NCBI GenBank assembly: GCA_018241505.1
Contig: JAFEDS010000017.1
Location: forward strand, 124,001 to 188,000
DNA: 64,000 bases
Source of the DNA: Pseudomonadota bacterium
GTDB taxonomy: Bacteria; Pseudomonadota; Gammaproteobacteria; Steroidobacterales; Steroidobacteraceae
Direction: 5' to 3'
Notes under the pieces: model-generated
Databases searched by the model: none
Seen by the model: the letters and a program-made list of their open reading frames with translations, nothing else
What the model was told of the DNA's origin: nothing
Shown: positions 1-8,208 of the stretch, one piece after another
Layout of the letters: each line of letters opens with the position of its first letter
Numbering within the stretch: the first letter of the stretch is position 1
Translations under genes and position numbers: made by a program

Positions 1-1625
1 TTGCCGGCCGCCTGGGCAATGGCTCCGACACCGGTTTGATTGAATCCACCGCTGCGGAAGCCGCGGCTCCAGCCACCATAAACCGTGAGATTGTCGGCCG
101 CCTTGTAACGCAGGGTCCCCTTCGGTTGAGTCTCGCTGAAGGTGTGCTTGCGGACCTCGCCATTGAAAGCCGTGGGGTCGGGCAGGAACTTCGTGGGCGT
201 ATCCGTCCTGTTCTGCCTCGAGTCCTCATCGTAGCGGATGGCCGCATCGAGCTCGAGCCGGCTCGTGATGTCATAGGTCGCATCGCCGAACACGGCCCAC
301 GCATCATTGTTCTGTGAGTCGGAGAGGAACGTCACGTTGGTGCCGTCCGCGAAGGGGTTGGACGGGTCGACGATCGGGTTGCGATAAACTCGCGGCACGC
401 CACCTCCCCGGTCCACGAGATTGTCGGTGGAGATGAAACGCTCCGTGTGCACATAGTACAGGCCGGCCATCCAGGAAAATGGACCGACCTTGTCGGCGGT
501 GAAGCGTAGCTCCTGGCTCCAGGTCTTCACGTCAATGAATTGGGATTGGCTTTCATCGAGCGGTCCGCCCAGCCCGGCCGGTATGCCGGCAAAGAAGACG
601 TTGTAGGCAATTGAGCTCTTCACCGGGCGAAAATCATAGGCATCGCCGGTGTCGATTTCCCGCGTGCTGTTGTAATCTGTCACTGACGTGAACGTGCCGG
701 CGCCGGCCTTGTAGTCCAGCTTCAAGGCAGTGTCGAGTACATCACGGTAGTCGACGCCGAGGTTGTTATCCTGGATCGGGCTCGTGACATTGTTGGCGTT
801 CGGGAGCGTCGTGAAGGTACTGAAGACGTTGGCCTCGTCGTCACGCGGAATAATGTAATAGTAGGCCGTCGTTTCCACGCGATCGCGGAAAACACGCAGA
901 TCGGCTGTCCACTCATCGCCCGGACGCCACAACAAGCGCAGGCGCCCGGAATAATCACGATACGGATCGGCCTTTTTGTCGAGGTAGGTATTCTGCAGAT
1001 AGCCGTCGGTGTTGTAGAAGTTGAGCGAGGCGCGATAGCGCAACGTGCCGGCCGAATCGATCGGACCGCTGACGGCGACCTGGGCCCGTTCGGAAATGCC
1101 GTTACCGATACCTACTTTGCCGGTACCCTCGAAGTGATCCGCGGGATCGACGGTATGAATGATGATGGCACCGCCGATCGCATTGCGTCCGTACAGGGCG
1201 CCCTGCGGTCCCTTGAGGACTTCGATCTGCTGAATATCGTTCAGTTCCTGGTTGAACTGATAGGGGTTGGTTTCCAACACGCCGTCCACCAGCACGGCAA
1301 CCGAAGGCTCGCTGTTGCGGGCTTGCGAGATGCCGCGGACGGTGATGAAGGAATTGCCGACGTTCTGCACCTCGACCATGGTCATGTTCGGCACCATGGC
1401 AACGAAGTCACGCGGGCTTTCTATCCCAGCCGACTGAATTTGCTGGGCCGTGAAGACATTGACGGTGATGGGTACGTTCTGGAACGACTCGTCACGCCGG
1501 CGGGCGGTGACGACAACTTCCTCCAGTGACGCCGGCTGTGTTTGCGCCCACACGGACTGCGCAAACAGGACGACTCCCAACCCAGCAGCCGCGGCTGACA
1601 GGATTCGGCGCATCGGATTGAGCAT
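1..1625 (-). CDS. TonB-dependent outer-membrane receptor (C-terminus beyond left edge)
   Basis: This is an outer-membrane siderophore/substrate receptor powered by TonB. About 541 codons are open on the minus strand from ATG 1623-1625, with an AAGGGGGA Shine-Dalgarno just upstream. A signal peptide ends near VWAQ at residues 25-30. It is followed by a TonB-box-like EEVVVTARRR and a plug domain with the typical V-LKGPQGALYGRNAIGG segment near residues 125-140. Then come alternating beta-strand stretches, and YGGWSRGFRSGGFN appears near the left edge. The last barrel strands are cut off by the window. It sits 26 bp downstream of a CaiB/BaiF CoA-transferase on the same strand, so it probably imports the substrate of that pathway. 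The substrate cannot be told from the sequence. Confidence 0.93.
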   Translation of the reverse strand, partial: MLNPMRRILSAAAAGLGVVLFAQSVWAQTQPASLEEVVVTARRRDESFQNVPITVNVFTAQQIQSAGIESPRDFVAMVPNMTMVEVQNVGNSFITVRGISQARNSEPSVAVLVDGVLETNPYQFNQELNDIQQIEVLKGPQGALYGRNAIGGAIIIHTVDPADHFEGTGKVGIGNGISERAQVAVSGPIDSAGTLRYRASLNFYNTDGYLQNTYLDKKADPYRDYSGRLRLLWRPGDEWTADLRVFRDRVETTAYYYIIPRDDEANVFSTFTTLPNANNVTSPIQDNNLGVDYRDVLDTALKLDYKAGAGTFTSVTDYNSTREIDTGDAYDFRPVKSSIAYNVFFAGIPAGLGGPLDESQSQFIDVKTWSQELRFTADKVGPFSWMAGLYYVHTERFISTDNLVDRGGGVPRVYRNPIVDPSNPFADGTNVTFLSDSQNNDAWAVFGDATYDITSRLELDAAIRYDEDSRQNRTDTPTKFLPDPTAFNGEVRKHTFSETQPKGTLRYKAADNLTVYGGWSRGFRSGGFNQTGVGAIAQAAG

Positions 1626-1651
1626 ATGACATCCCCCTTGAAATCCGCTTT

Positions 1652-2815
1652 TTATTCGACTCTGCGCACAGCCTCGGGCCACACCCCACTCTTGCTCAGC
1701 GCGGCCCGGATCATCGTCCCGTGTTGATCCAGGAGAGGCGCGGCCGCCACTGACTGAGCCCGCTCACCGTCAAACTGCACAGGCGGACGCACGGCCTGCG
1801 TAGCGGTCTGCGGCGAGTCCACCGGTACGACGATCCCCAGGTGCGCAACCTGAGGGTCGTTCACAACATCATCGAGGCGATTGACCGGCGCGTACGGAAC
1901 ATCCGCGGCTTGCAACCGCTGCATCCAATGAGCGAGCGGCTTGCGCGAGAAGCGCTTGTTCAGCTCCACGCGCAACGTTTCATACTCGGCAATCCTGCGT
2001 TCGCGCGGGTTGAATCTCGGGTCGGTCGCCAGCTCCGGGGCATCCAGCGCGCTCACGAGGCCTTCCCAGAACTTCTCGAGTGACGACAGGTGGATGGCCA
2101 GCAGCCGCTCATCCGCTGTGTTCAGGATGTAGGCCTGGGCAAGCCGGGGGCGATCCGCGGACGTGGGTGTCTGTCCCAACGCGAACCAGGCGGCAAACGG
2201 TTCCACCGCAAAATGAGTCATGGCCTCGAGCATCGAGACTTCAACATGACAGCCGCGGCCGGTGCGGCCTCTTTGCACCAGCGCGCCGAGAATACCCTGC
2301 GAGGCATAAATTCCGGTGATCGCATCCGCGAGCGCCGGGCCGAGAAACTGTGGCCGCTGATAGTCAACCACCACACTCAGGAAGCCACTGAGGGCCTGCG
2401 CTACCGAGTCATAACTCGGGCGATCCACATAGGGGCCGCTCGCGCCGAAACCGCTGATGGAGCAACACACCAGCCGCGAGTTGAGTTGCAGCAGCCGCCC
2501 GGCGCCGGCACCCAGCCGCTCCGCGGTACCCGGGCGGAAATTCTGGATATAGACATCCGCTGCGCGAATCAGCCCGTCGAACAGCGAACGGTCGGTGCCG
2601 AGCTTCATATCCAGCATCAGGCTGCGCTTGTTGCGGTTGTAGGCCTGAAAGTGCGGTGAATACTGCCCTCCCTGGTAGGCGCGGTACGGGTCCCCGTCCG
2701 GGCTTTCTATCTTGATGACATCCGCGCCGAGGTCAGCCAGCATCATTCCGCAACAAGGCCCCGTAATGAAGGTCCCCTGCTCCACCACGCGAACGCCTGC
2801 GAGCGCTTTATTCAT
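1652..2815 (-). CDS. CaiB/BaiF family (class III) CoA-transferase
   Basis: Transfers CoA from an acyl-CoA donor to a carboxylic acid in the cytoplasm. At 387 residues it has the usual family length. The N-terminal ALAGVRVVEQG start, the ADLGADVIKIE CoA-binding motif (about residues 27-37) and the NRNKRSLMLD segment are intact. Asp164, in PALADAITG, matches the catalytic aspartate that forms the acyl anhydride in formyl-CoA transferase. The ATG lies 2 bp past the stop of the citryl-CoA-lyase-like gene, so the two are probably translationally coupled. The TonB receptor follows after 26 bp. The substrate is unknown. The pairing suggests a dicarboxylate or branched acid that is activated to a CoA thioester and then cleaved or condensed by the lyase-like partner. 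Confidence 0.9.
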   Translation of the reverse strand: MNKALAGVRVVEQGTFITGPCCGMMLADLGADVIKIESPDGDPYRAYQGGQYSPHFQAYNRNKRSLMLDMKLGTDRSLFDGLIRAADVYIQNFRPGTAERLGAGAGRLLQLNSRLVCCSISGFGASGPYVDRPSYDSVAQALSGFLSVVVDYQRPQFLGPALADAITGIYASQGILGALVQRGRTGRGCHVEVSMLEAMTHFAVEPFAAWFALGQTPTSADRPRLAQAYILNTADERLLAIHLSSLEKFWEGLVSALDAPELATDPRFNPRERRIAEYETLRVELNKRFSRKPLAHWMQRLQAADVPYAPVNRLDDVVNDPQVAHLGIVVPVDSPQTATQAVRPPVQFDGERAQSVAAAPLLDQHGTMIRAALSKSGVWPEAVRRVE

Positions 2816-2817
2816 GC

Positions 2818-3630
2818 TCAGGCGTCCTCGCTCGGTTTGAATCCAGGTGGCACCTCACCGTCGTAGTCAATTGCGCGCGCGGCCGCATGCGACATGACAA
2901 ACCCGATGGCACGTTGTTGTTCTTCCAGAAGATGTGCAATGAGCCCCGCGGTGCGCGCCAGCAGGGGCACGCCCTTCAGGGCGAGAAGCGGATAACCCGC
3001 GTCCAGGAGCACGGACGGGATGGCTCCCGACACATTGAGGGCCAATGGGCGGCCGAGCAGCTCGGGCAACAACCGTTCGACCGTGGTTGCAATCTGCATG
3101 TGGCGGCCCGCAACACCCGCTTCGCTTGCAACCTCGAACAGGCGTACGGCCCGTGGGTCGCCACCTTTGTGCAGCGGATGTCCATAGCCCGGAATCGCGC
3201 GCTTCGCCTGCCGGTACTCGCGCACAACTTCGGCGATGGCGCCTTCGGGGTTCGCTGCTCCCGCGGCTCTTTTGCCGATTTCCGCATAGAACTGACCCGC
3301 GGCCTCGGATGAGCCCAACACCACCGAGCCACAGCCCAACAGACCCGCCGCCACCGCGCCTTGCAGCGCTTCAGGGGCTGCGGCGAGGGTCATGCGCGAC
3401 ACCTGCACACTTGGAACGAGACCGTGCTCGGCGATGGCAACCAACGTCGCATCCAGAACGCGCCGCTGTCCCTCGGTCGGCAGAGCTCCCGTCACCAACA
3501 GCCAGAAGTGGTCCGTGAAGTTGATTGAGCCAATCAGCTCCCGGCTCAGATCCCGCCCGCGAACCAGGATCGTGGCTTCGTTCGAGGTCGAAATGGCTGA
3601 GCTGTGATTTTCCTGCCGGCCGATCTTCAC
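2818..3630 (-). CDS. Citryl-CoA lyase-like protein (citrate synthase superfamily)
   Basis: A 270-residue protein matching the shortened, C-terminal-type citrate synthase fold seen in citryl-CoA lyases, which cleave 3-hydroxy-3-carboxyacyl-CoA esters. IPGYGHPLHK near residues 146-155 matches the second active-site histidine loop of citrate synthase (His151). The first histidine loop is replaced by GCGSVVLGSSEAAG, as is common in the lyase subgroup. The third catalytic position, often an Asp in an NVDG-type motif, reads NVSG here (Ser201). It is the first gene of the operon with the CoA-transferase and TonB receptor. Upstream are two TTTCG-N5-CGAAA palindromes. It may be a lyase for another branched hydroxyacyl-CoA. 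The superfamily is secure; the substrate is not. Confidence 0.8.
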   Translation of the reverse strand: MKIGRQENHSSAISTSNEATILVRGRDLSRELIGSINFTDHFWLLVTGALPTEGQRRVLDATLVAIAEHGLVPSVQVSRMTLAAAPEALQGAVAAGLLGCGSVVLGSSEAAGQFYAEIGKRAAGAANPEGAIAEVVREYRQAKRAIPGYGHPLHKGGDPRAVRLFEVASEAGVAGRHMQIATTVERLLPELLGRPLALNVSGAIPSVLLDAGYPLLALKGVPLLARTAGLIAHLLEEQQRAIGFVMSHAAARAIDYDGEVPPGFKPSEDA

Positions 3631-3649
3631 TCGAGCCCCCTGTCCCAGT

Positions 3650-3664
3650 TTTCGAATAGCGAAA
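3650..3664. promoter_or_regulatory. Palindromic operator candidate, proximal copy
   Basis: Perfect inverted repeat TTTCG-AATAG-CGAAA, 20-34 bp upstream of the ATG of the citryl-CoA-lyase-like gene. An identical-arm copy lies at 3740-3754, 90 bp away. The TTTCG-NATAN-CGAAA form resembles operators of IclR-type catabolic regulators (family knowledge; assignment inferred). No such regulator gene is in the window. Confidence 0.5.
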
Positions 3665-3739
3665 TTAAAGTCGGAAAACGAAACTAGTGTGAGCTTGGAC
3701 TGCGCGTGCGGTCAAGCGAACCGCGCGCCGGAGGTTGGT

Positions 3740-3754
3740 TTTCGCTTAACGAAA
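3740..3754. promoter_or_regulatory. Palindromic operator candidate, distal copy
   Basis: Perfect inverted repeat TTTCG-CTTAA-CGAAA in the same intergenic region, just past the stop of the upstream alpha/beta hydrolase. Same arms and same 5-base spacer length as the copy at 3650-3664. Between them, a half-site-like CGAAAC occurs near 3679-3684. The two full sites bracket the likely promoter of the lyase/CoA-transferase/TonB receptor operon. Confidence 0.5.
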
Positions 3755-3760
3755 TTTCAA

Positions 3761-4564
3761 CTAGCGGGCAGCGAGGAAAGTTGCCAACACACTGTTGAAT
3801 TGCTCGGGGCGCTGCAGGGGAGCGAAGTGAGTAACACCGGACAACAGCACGAGGCGAGCGCCTGGGATGGTGCGAGCGAGATACTCCGCGTGCTCCAGGC
3901 GAATGAATTCGTCACGCTCACTGATGACGACTGACACGGGCACCCGGATCTGCGCCAATTGCTGCGCGGAGTAGTTGGGCTCGGTTTTCATCATCGAGCC
4001 AACCGCGGCGAAGAAGTCGTCGAACTGTCCTGGCGTGGCGGAAAGCTGCGCGTAGTCCTTGCGGTGACGGCTCGAACACCGGTCGATGACCGGATTGGGC
4101 CACTCAATCTCCTTTGTGCCGCTGGGATCCATGTTGCATGCGAAGAAGAAGACGCGGTTGATACGGGCGGGGGCGCGCATGGCAAGGATCAACGCAATGC
4201 AGGCGCCGTCGCTCCATCCAACAGCGGCGGCCTTTGGCACATTCACCGCGTCCATCACGGCCAGCACATCGGATGCCATCAACTCGTACGTATAGGGCCG
4301 CGAGTCGCGAGTGCTCCGCCCATGTCCACGACTGTCTACGAGAACGACACGATGACCGGACTCAATCAGCGCGGGAACCTGGTAGCCCCAGTTGCCGCCG
4401 TTGCCCAAGCCACCGTGCAGGAGAATGACCGGTTCACCCGCGCCGTAAGTGGAATACCAGATTCGAGCGCCATCGTTTTCAACGTAACCCTGGTGGGTCG
4501 CCGCGGGCAGCGCAGCCGCGCCTTGGGATTCAAATTTCTGCAGGTCATCGTCATGGATGGTCAT
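3761..4564 (-). CDS. Alpha/beta hydrolase
   Basis: A 267-residue cytoplasmic hydrolase of the alpha/beta fold, acting on an ester, lactone or thioester. The oxyanion-hole motif HGGLGNGG is at about residues 50-57. The nucleophile elbow GWSDGA places Ser118, with Asp218 (SERDEF) and His246 (GVTHFA) completing the triad. It has no signal peptide. It is divergent from the CoA-transferase at 4613 with only 48 bp between starts. It reads toward the lyase/CoA-transferase operon but is separated from it by the palindrome-bearing 130 bp. It is probably part of the same catabolic locus. The precise substrate is unknown. Confidence 0.85.
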   Translation of the reverse strand: MTIHDDDLQKFESQGAAALPAATHQGYVENDGARIWYSTYGAGEPVILLHGGLGNGGNWGYQVPALIESGHRVVLVDSRGHGRSTRDSRPYTYELMASDVLAVMDAVNVPKAAAVGWSDGACIALILAMRAPARINRVFFFACNMDPSGTKEIEWPNPVIDRCSSRHRKDYAQLSATPGQFDDFFAAVGSMMKTEPNYSAQQLAQIRVPVSVVISERDEFIRLEHAEYLARTIPGARLVLLSGVTHFAPLQRPEQFNSVLATFLAAR

Positions 4565-4612
4565 GGATTGCAGTGTAAAATCATTTCAGCGTCTCGAGGG
4601 AGCGAAGCGATC

Positions 4613-5956
4613 ATGAAGCGTGAGTTTCTGGCGGCAATGTGGCATGGATTGGGCGGCTCCGCGGAAGTGCTCGACCGGGTGAGCTTCGTGGGCACAGGCG
4701 ATCTGCCGTCCGTGTTTGCAGTCGCGGATTTTGCCGCCGCGGCCATCGGAGCAGCCGGCGCTGCAATGGCCGAGCTGATGGGTGCAAGGTTCGGAGATTT
4801 ACCACGCGTGATTGTGAGCAGTCGGCTCGCATCAATGTGGTACGCGTGGTCGATCCGGCCGGAGGGCTGGACAATGCCCGGCCCGTGGGACCCCGTAGCC
4901 GGCGACTACCGCACAGCCGACGGTTGGATTCGGCTTCATACCAATGCTCCGCACCACCGGGAAGCGGCACTACGGGTACTGGGTGCTCCCGGCGACAAGG
5001 AAAAGGTTGCGCAGATAGTTTCCGGCTGGCGCGCGGATGAGCTGGAAAATGCCGTCATTCAGGCTGGCGGGTGCGCGGCGACCATGCGCTCGCTCGACTC
5101 CTGGAAACAGCACGCGCAGAGCCAGAGTCTCCCCGGATCTATTGAAACCTCGCTGGATCGCAACGACCTGGCATGGTCGCCCACACCGAGCCGCCCCCTC
5201 CAGGGGCTGAGAGTGCTCGATCTGACTCGGGTGCTCGCGGGTCCGGTTGCAACCCGGTTTCTCGCCGGCTTCGGCGCCCAGGTGCTACGCATTGACTCTC
5301 CCACATGGGACGAGCCCGGTGTTGTGCTCGAGGTGACGTTGGGCAAGCGATGTGCGCGCCTCGATCTGCGCGACGCAACCCATCGGGCACGCTTCAATCA
5401 ACTCTTGAGTCAGGCACACGTCCTGGTTCACGGCTACCGTGCCGATGCGCTGGCGAACCTCGGTCTGGGACCCGCCGAGCGGCGCGCGATCCGGCCGGGG
5501 CTCGTGGATGTGTGTTTGAATGCCTATGGTTGGAGTGGCCCCTGGATGAAGCGGCGCGGATTCGACAGTCTCGTTCAAATGAGCGCGGGAATTGCGGACG
5601 AGGGCATGCGGGTCCTCGGGAAAGATCGCCCAACTCCCCTTCCGGTTCAGGCGCTCGACCACGCCACCGGCTACCTGATGGCGGCTGCCGTCATTCGCGG
5701 TCTCTCGACCAACAGCGGATTTCGCGCCCGAGCTTCCCTCGCTGGCACGGCTGAGCTGCTGGTCAGCCGCCGGCCGGCGGCGCCCATCTCGAGTGTAGTA
5801 TCCGCTACGGAAGCTGATTGGAATGATGAGCCGGAATTGACTGCGTTGGGGCCGGCCCGACGGCTGCGACCGCCCGTGCAGATCGGCGAAACAGTGATGC
5901 GCTGGGAACGACCCGCCGCGACACTGGGAAGCGCAGCGCCGGAGTGGGTCATGTAG
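4613..5956 (+). CDS. CaiB/BaiF family CoA-transferase, longer subgroup
   Basis: Second class III CoA-transferase of the locus, 447 residues. The frame is open much further upstream, but ATG 4613 is preferred because earlier sequence is antisense to the hydrolase and a GAGGGA lies about 12 bp before it. Residues 1-185 form an N-terminal half with AAAAIGAAGAAMAELMG and a WTMPGPWDP stretch. The canonical LQGLRVLDLTRVLAGP start of the CoA-transferase core begins near residue 197, so the halves are permuted relative to the 390-residue type. Asp349 in QALDHATGY matches the catalytic aspartate. The stretch QVLRIDSP replaces the usual VIKIE motif. It likely acts with the divergent hydrolase and the operon at 1-3630. 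Confidence 0.85.
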   Translation: MKREFLAAMWHGLGGSAEVLDRVSFVGTGDLPSVFAVADFAAAAIGAAGAAMAELMGARFGDLPRVIVSSRLASMWYAWSIRPEGWTMPGPWDPVAGDYRTADGWIRLHTNAPHHREAALRVLGAPGDKEKVAQIVSGWRADELENAVIQAGGCAATMRSLDSWKQHAQSQSLPGSIETSLDRNDLAWSPTPSRPLQGLRVLDLTRVLAGPVATRFLAGFGAQVLRIDSPTWDEPGVVLEVTLGKRCARLDLRDATHRARFNQLLSQAHVLVHGYRADALANLGLGPAERRAIRPGLVDVCLNAYGWSGPWMKRRGFDSLVQMSAGIADEGMRVLGKDRPTPLPVQALDHATGYLMAAAVIRGLSTNSGFRARASLAGTAELLVSRRPAAPISSVVSATEADWNDEPELTALGPARRLRPPVQIGETVMRWERPAATLGSAAPEWVM

Positions 5957-5994
5957 CGCTCGCCGCCTGAGCCAGCCGTCAGTGCCCTGAGCCG

Positions 5995-6600
5995 TCAGAA
6001 CTCCAGCATGGCTTCGCGCGAAGTGTACACGTGGTCGATCACGCCCCACTCCTTCGCCTCGGCCGCCGTCATGAAGTGATCGCGATCCAGCGTCCGCTCG
6101 ACCTCTTCATAGGTGCGCCCGCAATGCCGGGCATAAATCTCGTTCAGGCGCCGCTTCGTTTTGATGATGTCTTCCGCGTGGCGCTGGATATCCGACACAA
6201 CGCCCTGGAAGCCACCTGAAGGTTGATGGGCCATGATGCTGGCGTTGGGCAGAGCGATCCGCTTACCTGCCGCGCCGGCCATCAGCAGGAATGAACCCAT
6301 TGAGTAGGCGGTACCCACGCAAACGGTGGCGACCGGACACTTGATCCATTGCATGGTGTCATAAATGGCGAGCCCGCTCGTCACTACGCCACCGGGCGAG
6401 TTGATGTACATGGCAATCGGCTTCTGCACATTCTCGGCTTCGAGAAACAACAACTGCGCATTGACGAGCGCCGCGACGTTGTCGTCGATCGGGCCGTTCA
6501 GGAACACTATGCGCTCGCGCAACAGTCGCGAAAAGATATCGAATGAGCGTTCGCCGCGCGCCGACTGCTCAATGACCATGGGGACGAGATTGGCATTCAT
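5995..6600 (-). CDS. ClpP-like ATP-dependent protease proteolytic subunit (accessory paralogue)
   Basis: A 201-residue serine protease of the ClpP family that should form heptameric rings fed by a Clp ATPase. The triad is Ser100 (in TAYSMGS), His125 ([11 protein letters not shown]) and Asp174 (LDRDHFM). The INSPGG motif is present at about residues 66-71. The serine context TAYSMG differs from the usual QAASMG of housekeeping ClpP. No clpX, clpA or tig gene is adjacent, so this is probably a second, specialised ClpP. Its ATG directly follows the stop of the SRPBCC gene with no spacer. It is therefore the last gene of an ArsR-controlled operon, an unusual setting for ClpP. Confidence 0.88.
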   Translation of the reverse strand: MNANLVPMVIEQSARGERSFDIFSRLLRERIVFLNGPIDDNVAALVNAQLLFLEAENVQKPIAMYINSPGGVVTSGLAIYDTMQWIKCPVATVCVGTAYSMGSFLLMAGAAGKRIALPNASIMAHQPSGGFQGVVSDIQRHAEDIIKTKRRLNEIYARHCGRTYEEVERTLDRDHFMTAAEAKEWGVIDHVYTSREAMLEF

Positions 6601-7002
6601 TCAGGCGGCCCTGCGCAATGAGCAACACAGGACGGCCGAAGTGGGTGTGACGGCGGCCTTTGCTCGCGGCCGGAATGCCACGACCGTGGAGCAACGCGTC
6701 ACAGTGGTGAATCCATCGTGTACTACGCGCAGATGCGTGCCGCCATTCTGTGTGTCAGCCAGCTCGAAACTAACTACCGACTCGATGAAATGGCGCGGCG
6801 ATACCGCGTCCGCGGTCTCGAGCTGGCGCCAGCGCAACCGGCGGCCGGGCTCGGTTTCGAGGACCTCGCACTCCACAGGCGCCGGCAGCAACCACGCGGC
6901 CAACAGCTCCCGCTCCGTCAACGCCCGCCATACCTTGGCCCGCGGTTCGGGCAACTCACATTCAAAGACCACCGCATTGTCATTGGCAACAGTCTGTTTC
7001 AT
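6601..7002 (-). CDS. SRPBCC-domain (AHSA1/activator of Hsp90-like) protein
   Basis: A 133-residue protein of the START/SRPBCC superfamily, small hydrophobic-ligand-binding folds often paired with ArsR regulators. The family features FECELPEPRAKVWRALTERELLAAWLLP and VECEVLETEPG-type strands are visible in the first half (quoted here in parts). ATG 7000-7002 overlaps the TGA of the ArsR gene as ATGA, which fixes the start better than the longer open frame to 7053. The last 25 residues are Arg/Ala-rich and do not look like the usual terminal helix, so a small C-terminal change is possible. Its stop abuts the ClpP start. Ligand unknown. Confidence 0.75.
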   Translation of the reverse strand: MKQTVANDNAVVFECELPEPRAKVWRALTERELLAAWLLPAPVECEVLETEPGRRLRWRQLETADAVSPRHFIESVVSFELADTQNGGTHLRVVHDGFTTVTRCSTVVAFRPRAKAAVTPTSAVLCCSLRRAA

Positions 7003-7316
7003 CGGTCCATATCCTTCAGGACATGTTTCAGTTTCTCGATCCGCTCGGGCCATACGTGCCGGCGGTAGCGTTCTACCCAGTCAGCCAGCGGCGCGAGCCC
7101 CTGGGGGTCCGAGCGGTAATACGCGTGTCGTCCTTCGCGGCGTTCGGATACCAGGCCCGCTCCCTTCAGTGCCGCCAGGTGCTGTGAAATCGCCGGCTGC
7201 GACACTTTGAAGCCCGCCTTGAGCTCGGTGACATTCATTTCACCGCACGACAAGCGCTCAAAGACGGCACGGCGAGTCGGGTCGGCCAGCGCCCGGAACA
7301 GATCCATTTCCACCAT
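6999..7316 (-). CDS. ArsR/SmtB family transcriptional regulator
   Basis: A 105-residue winged-helix repressor. FRALADPTRRAVFERL opens the fold. The recognition helix VSQPAISQHLAALKGAGLV is at about residues 39-57, followed by the wing RREGRHAYYRSD. No metal-binding cysteine motif is present, which fits the non-metal ArsR subgroup that pairs with SRPBCC proteins. The stop overlaps the SRPBCC start by 4 bp and ClpP follows, so it is the first gene of a three-gene operon. An ATAAG-N6-CTTAT palindrome 10-25 bp before its start suggests autorepression. Confidence 0.9.
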   Translation of the reverse strand: MVEMDLFRALADPTRRAVFERLSCGEMNVTELKAGFKVSQPAISQHLAALKGAGLVSERREGRHAYYRSDPQGLAPLADWVERYRRHVWPERIEKLKHVLKDMDR

Positions 7317-7325
7317 GGCTTAAAT

Positions 7326-7341
7326 ATAAGCCGATACTTAT
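7326..7341. promoter_or_regulatory. Candidate ArsR operator
   Basis: Perfect inverted repeat ATAAG-CCGATA-CTTAT, 10-25 bp upstream of the ArsR start and inside the only likely promoter region of the arsR-SRPBCC-clpP operon. AT-rich dyads of this type in front of ArsR genes are typical autoregulatory sites. Confidence 0.5.
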
Positions 7342-7356
7342 TGATTGGCAAGCGGG

Positions 7357-8142
7357 CTATGAAGGGCGCGTCTTGATTCGCAAGGCGTCCCAACTTCCAT
7401 CCGCCGTCCAACCGCCATCGACCGGCAGGCTCACGCCGCTGATGAAACTACTGAGCGCGGGGTCGGCCAGAAACGCAATGGCATTCGCGACATCCTGTGG
7501 CGCTGCGAAACGCCCCATGGGCACCCGGTTCTGGATATCCGCATCGGAATAAGCGCCGCTCGACTGGTCGGCCACATCCATCTCGGTTTTGATCCAGCCT
7601 GGGCACACGGCGTTGACACGAACTCCACGACCGCCCCACTCGGCCGCGAGCGTGCGCGTCAATCCAATCAACCCATGTTTGGATGCATTGTAGGCGCTGC
7701 GATGACCGATGCCCGACAACCCGGCCACGGAGGCCACATTGATGATGCTTCCTGAACGCCGCGCCAACATCGGCGCGCCCAGATGCTTGCTGAGCAGGAA
7801 CGGCCCGAGCAGATTGACGTTCATGACTTTCTGCCACTGCTCGGCGCTCGTGTCCTCCGCGGGACAGATCATGCTGATGCCCGCATTGTTGACTAGAACG
7901 TCGGCGCCGCCATGGTCGCGCTCGATGCGCTGAGCAAGTTCCCGCACAAACGCTTCCGACGCAATGTCGCCCACGCAAGCGGCGACTCTGAAGCCTCGGG
8001 CGCTCAGCTTCGCCACCGCGCTGTCCAGGTTCTGGATATCCGTGAGAACAATCCGGTAACCTCGTTCTGCCAGTGTCACGGCAGTCACCAGGCCTACGCC
8101 CTGGGCGGCTCCGGTAACGACGGCCACTCTCTCGTTCGACAT
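7357..8142 (-). CDS. Short-chain dehydrogenase/reductase (SDR, classical)
   Basis: A 261-residue NAD(P)-dependent oxidoreductase. The start is ATG 8140-8142 behind GGGAGA; the open frame further upstream lacks a better start. The cofactor motif TGAAQGVG is at residues 10-17, and Asp35 after the second strand suggests preference for NAD(H). The structural motif is NNAG. The catalytic residues are Ser138, Tyr151 and Lys155 (YNASK). VNAVCPGWIKTEM and PVDGGW are the usual C-terminal signatures. It is divergent from the S9 peptidase gene. The substrate, an alcohol or ketone, is not predictable. Confidence 0.92.
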   Translation of the reverse strand: MSNERVAVVTGAAQGVGLVTAVTLAERGYRIVLTDIQNLDSAVAKLSARGFRVAACVGDIASEAFVRELAQRIERDHGGADVLVNNAGISMICPAEDTSAEQWQKVMNVNLLGPFLLSKHLGAPMLARRSGSIINVASVAGLSGIGHRSAYNASKHGLIGLTRTLAAEWGGRGVRVNAVCPGWIKTEMDVADQSSGAYSDADIQNRVPMGRFAAPQDVANAIAFLADPALSSFISGVSLPVDGGWTADGSWDALRIKTRPS

Positions 8143-8208
8143 GGGGTCTCCCGTGAAACGGTTGCACACTGACAGTGGTATCTTTGCAGCAATGCGCGAG
8201 GTTAGTCG

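Noticed and set aside
1134-1529. Plus-strand 131-codon frame in the TonB receptor
   Set aside because: Antisense to a receptor plug domain with clear motifs.
6601-6700. Suspected frameshift at the C-terminus of the SRPBCC protein
   Set aside because: The reading frame ends exactly at the ClpP start and alternative frames gave no better family match; left as a divergent tail.
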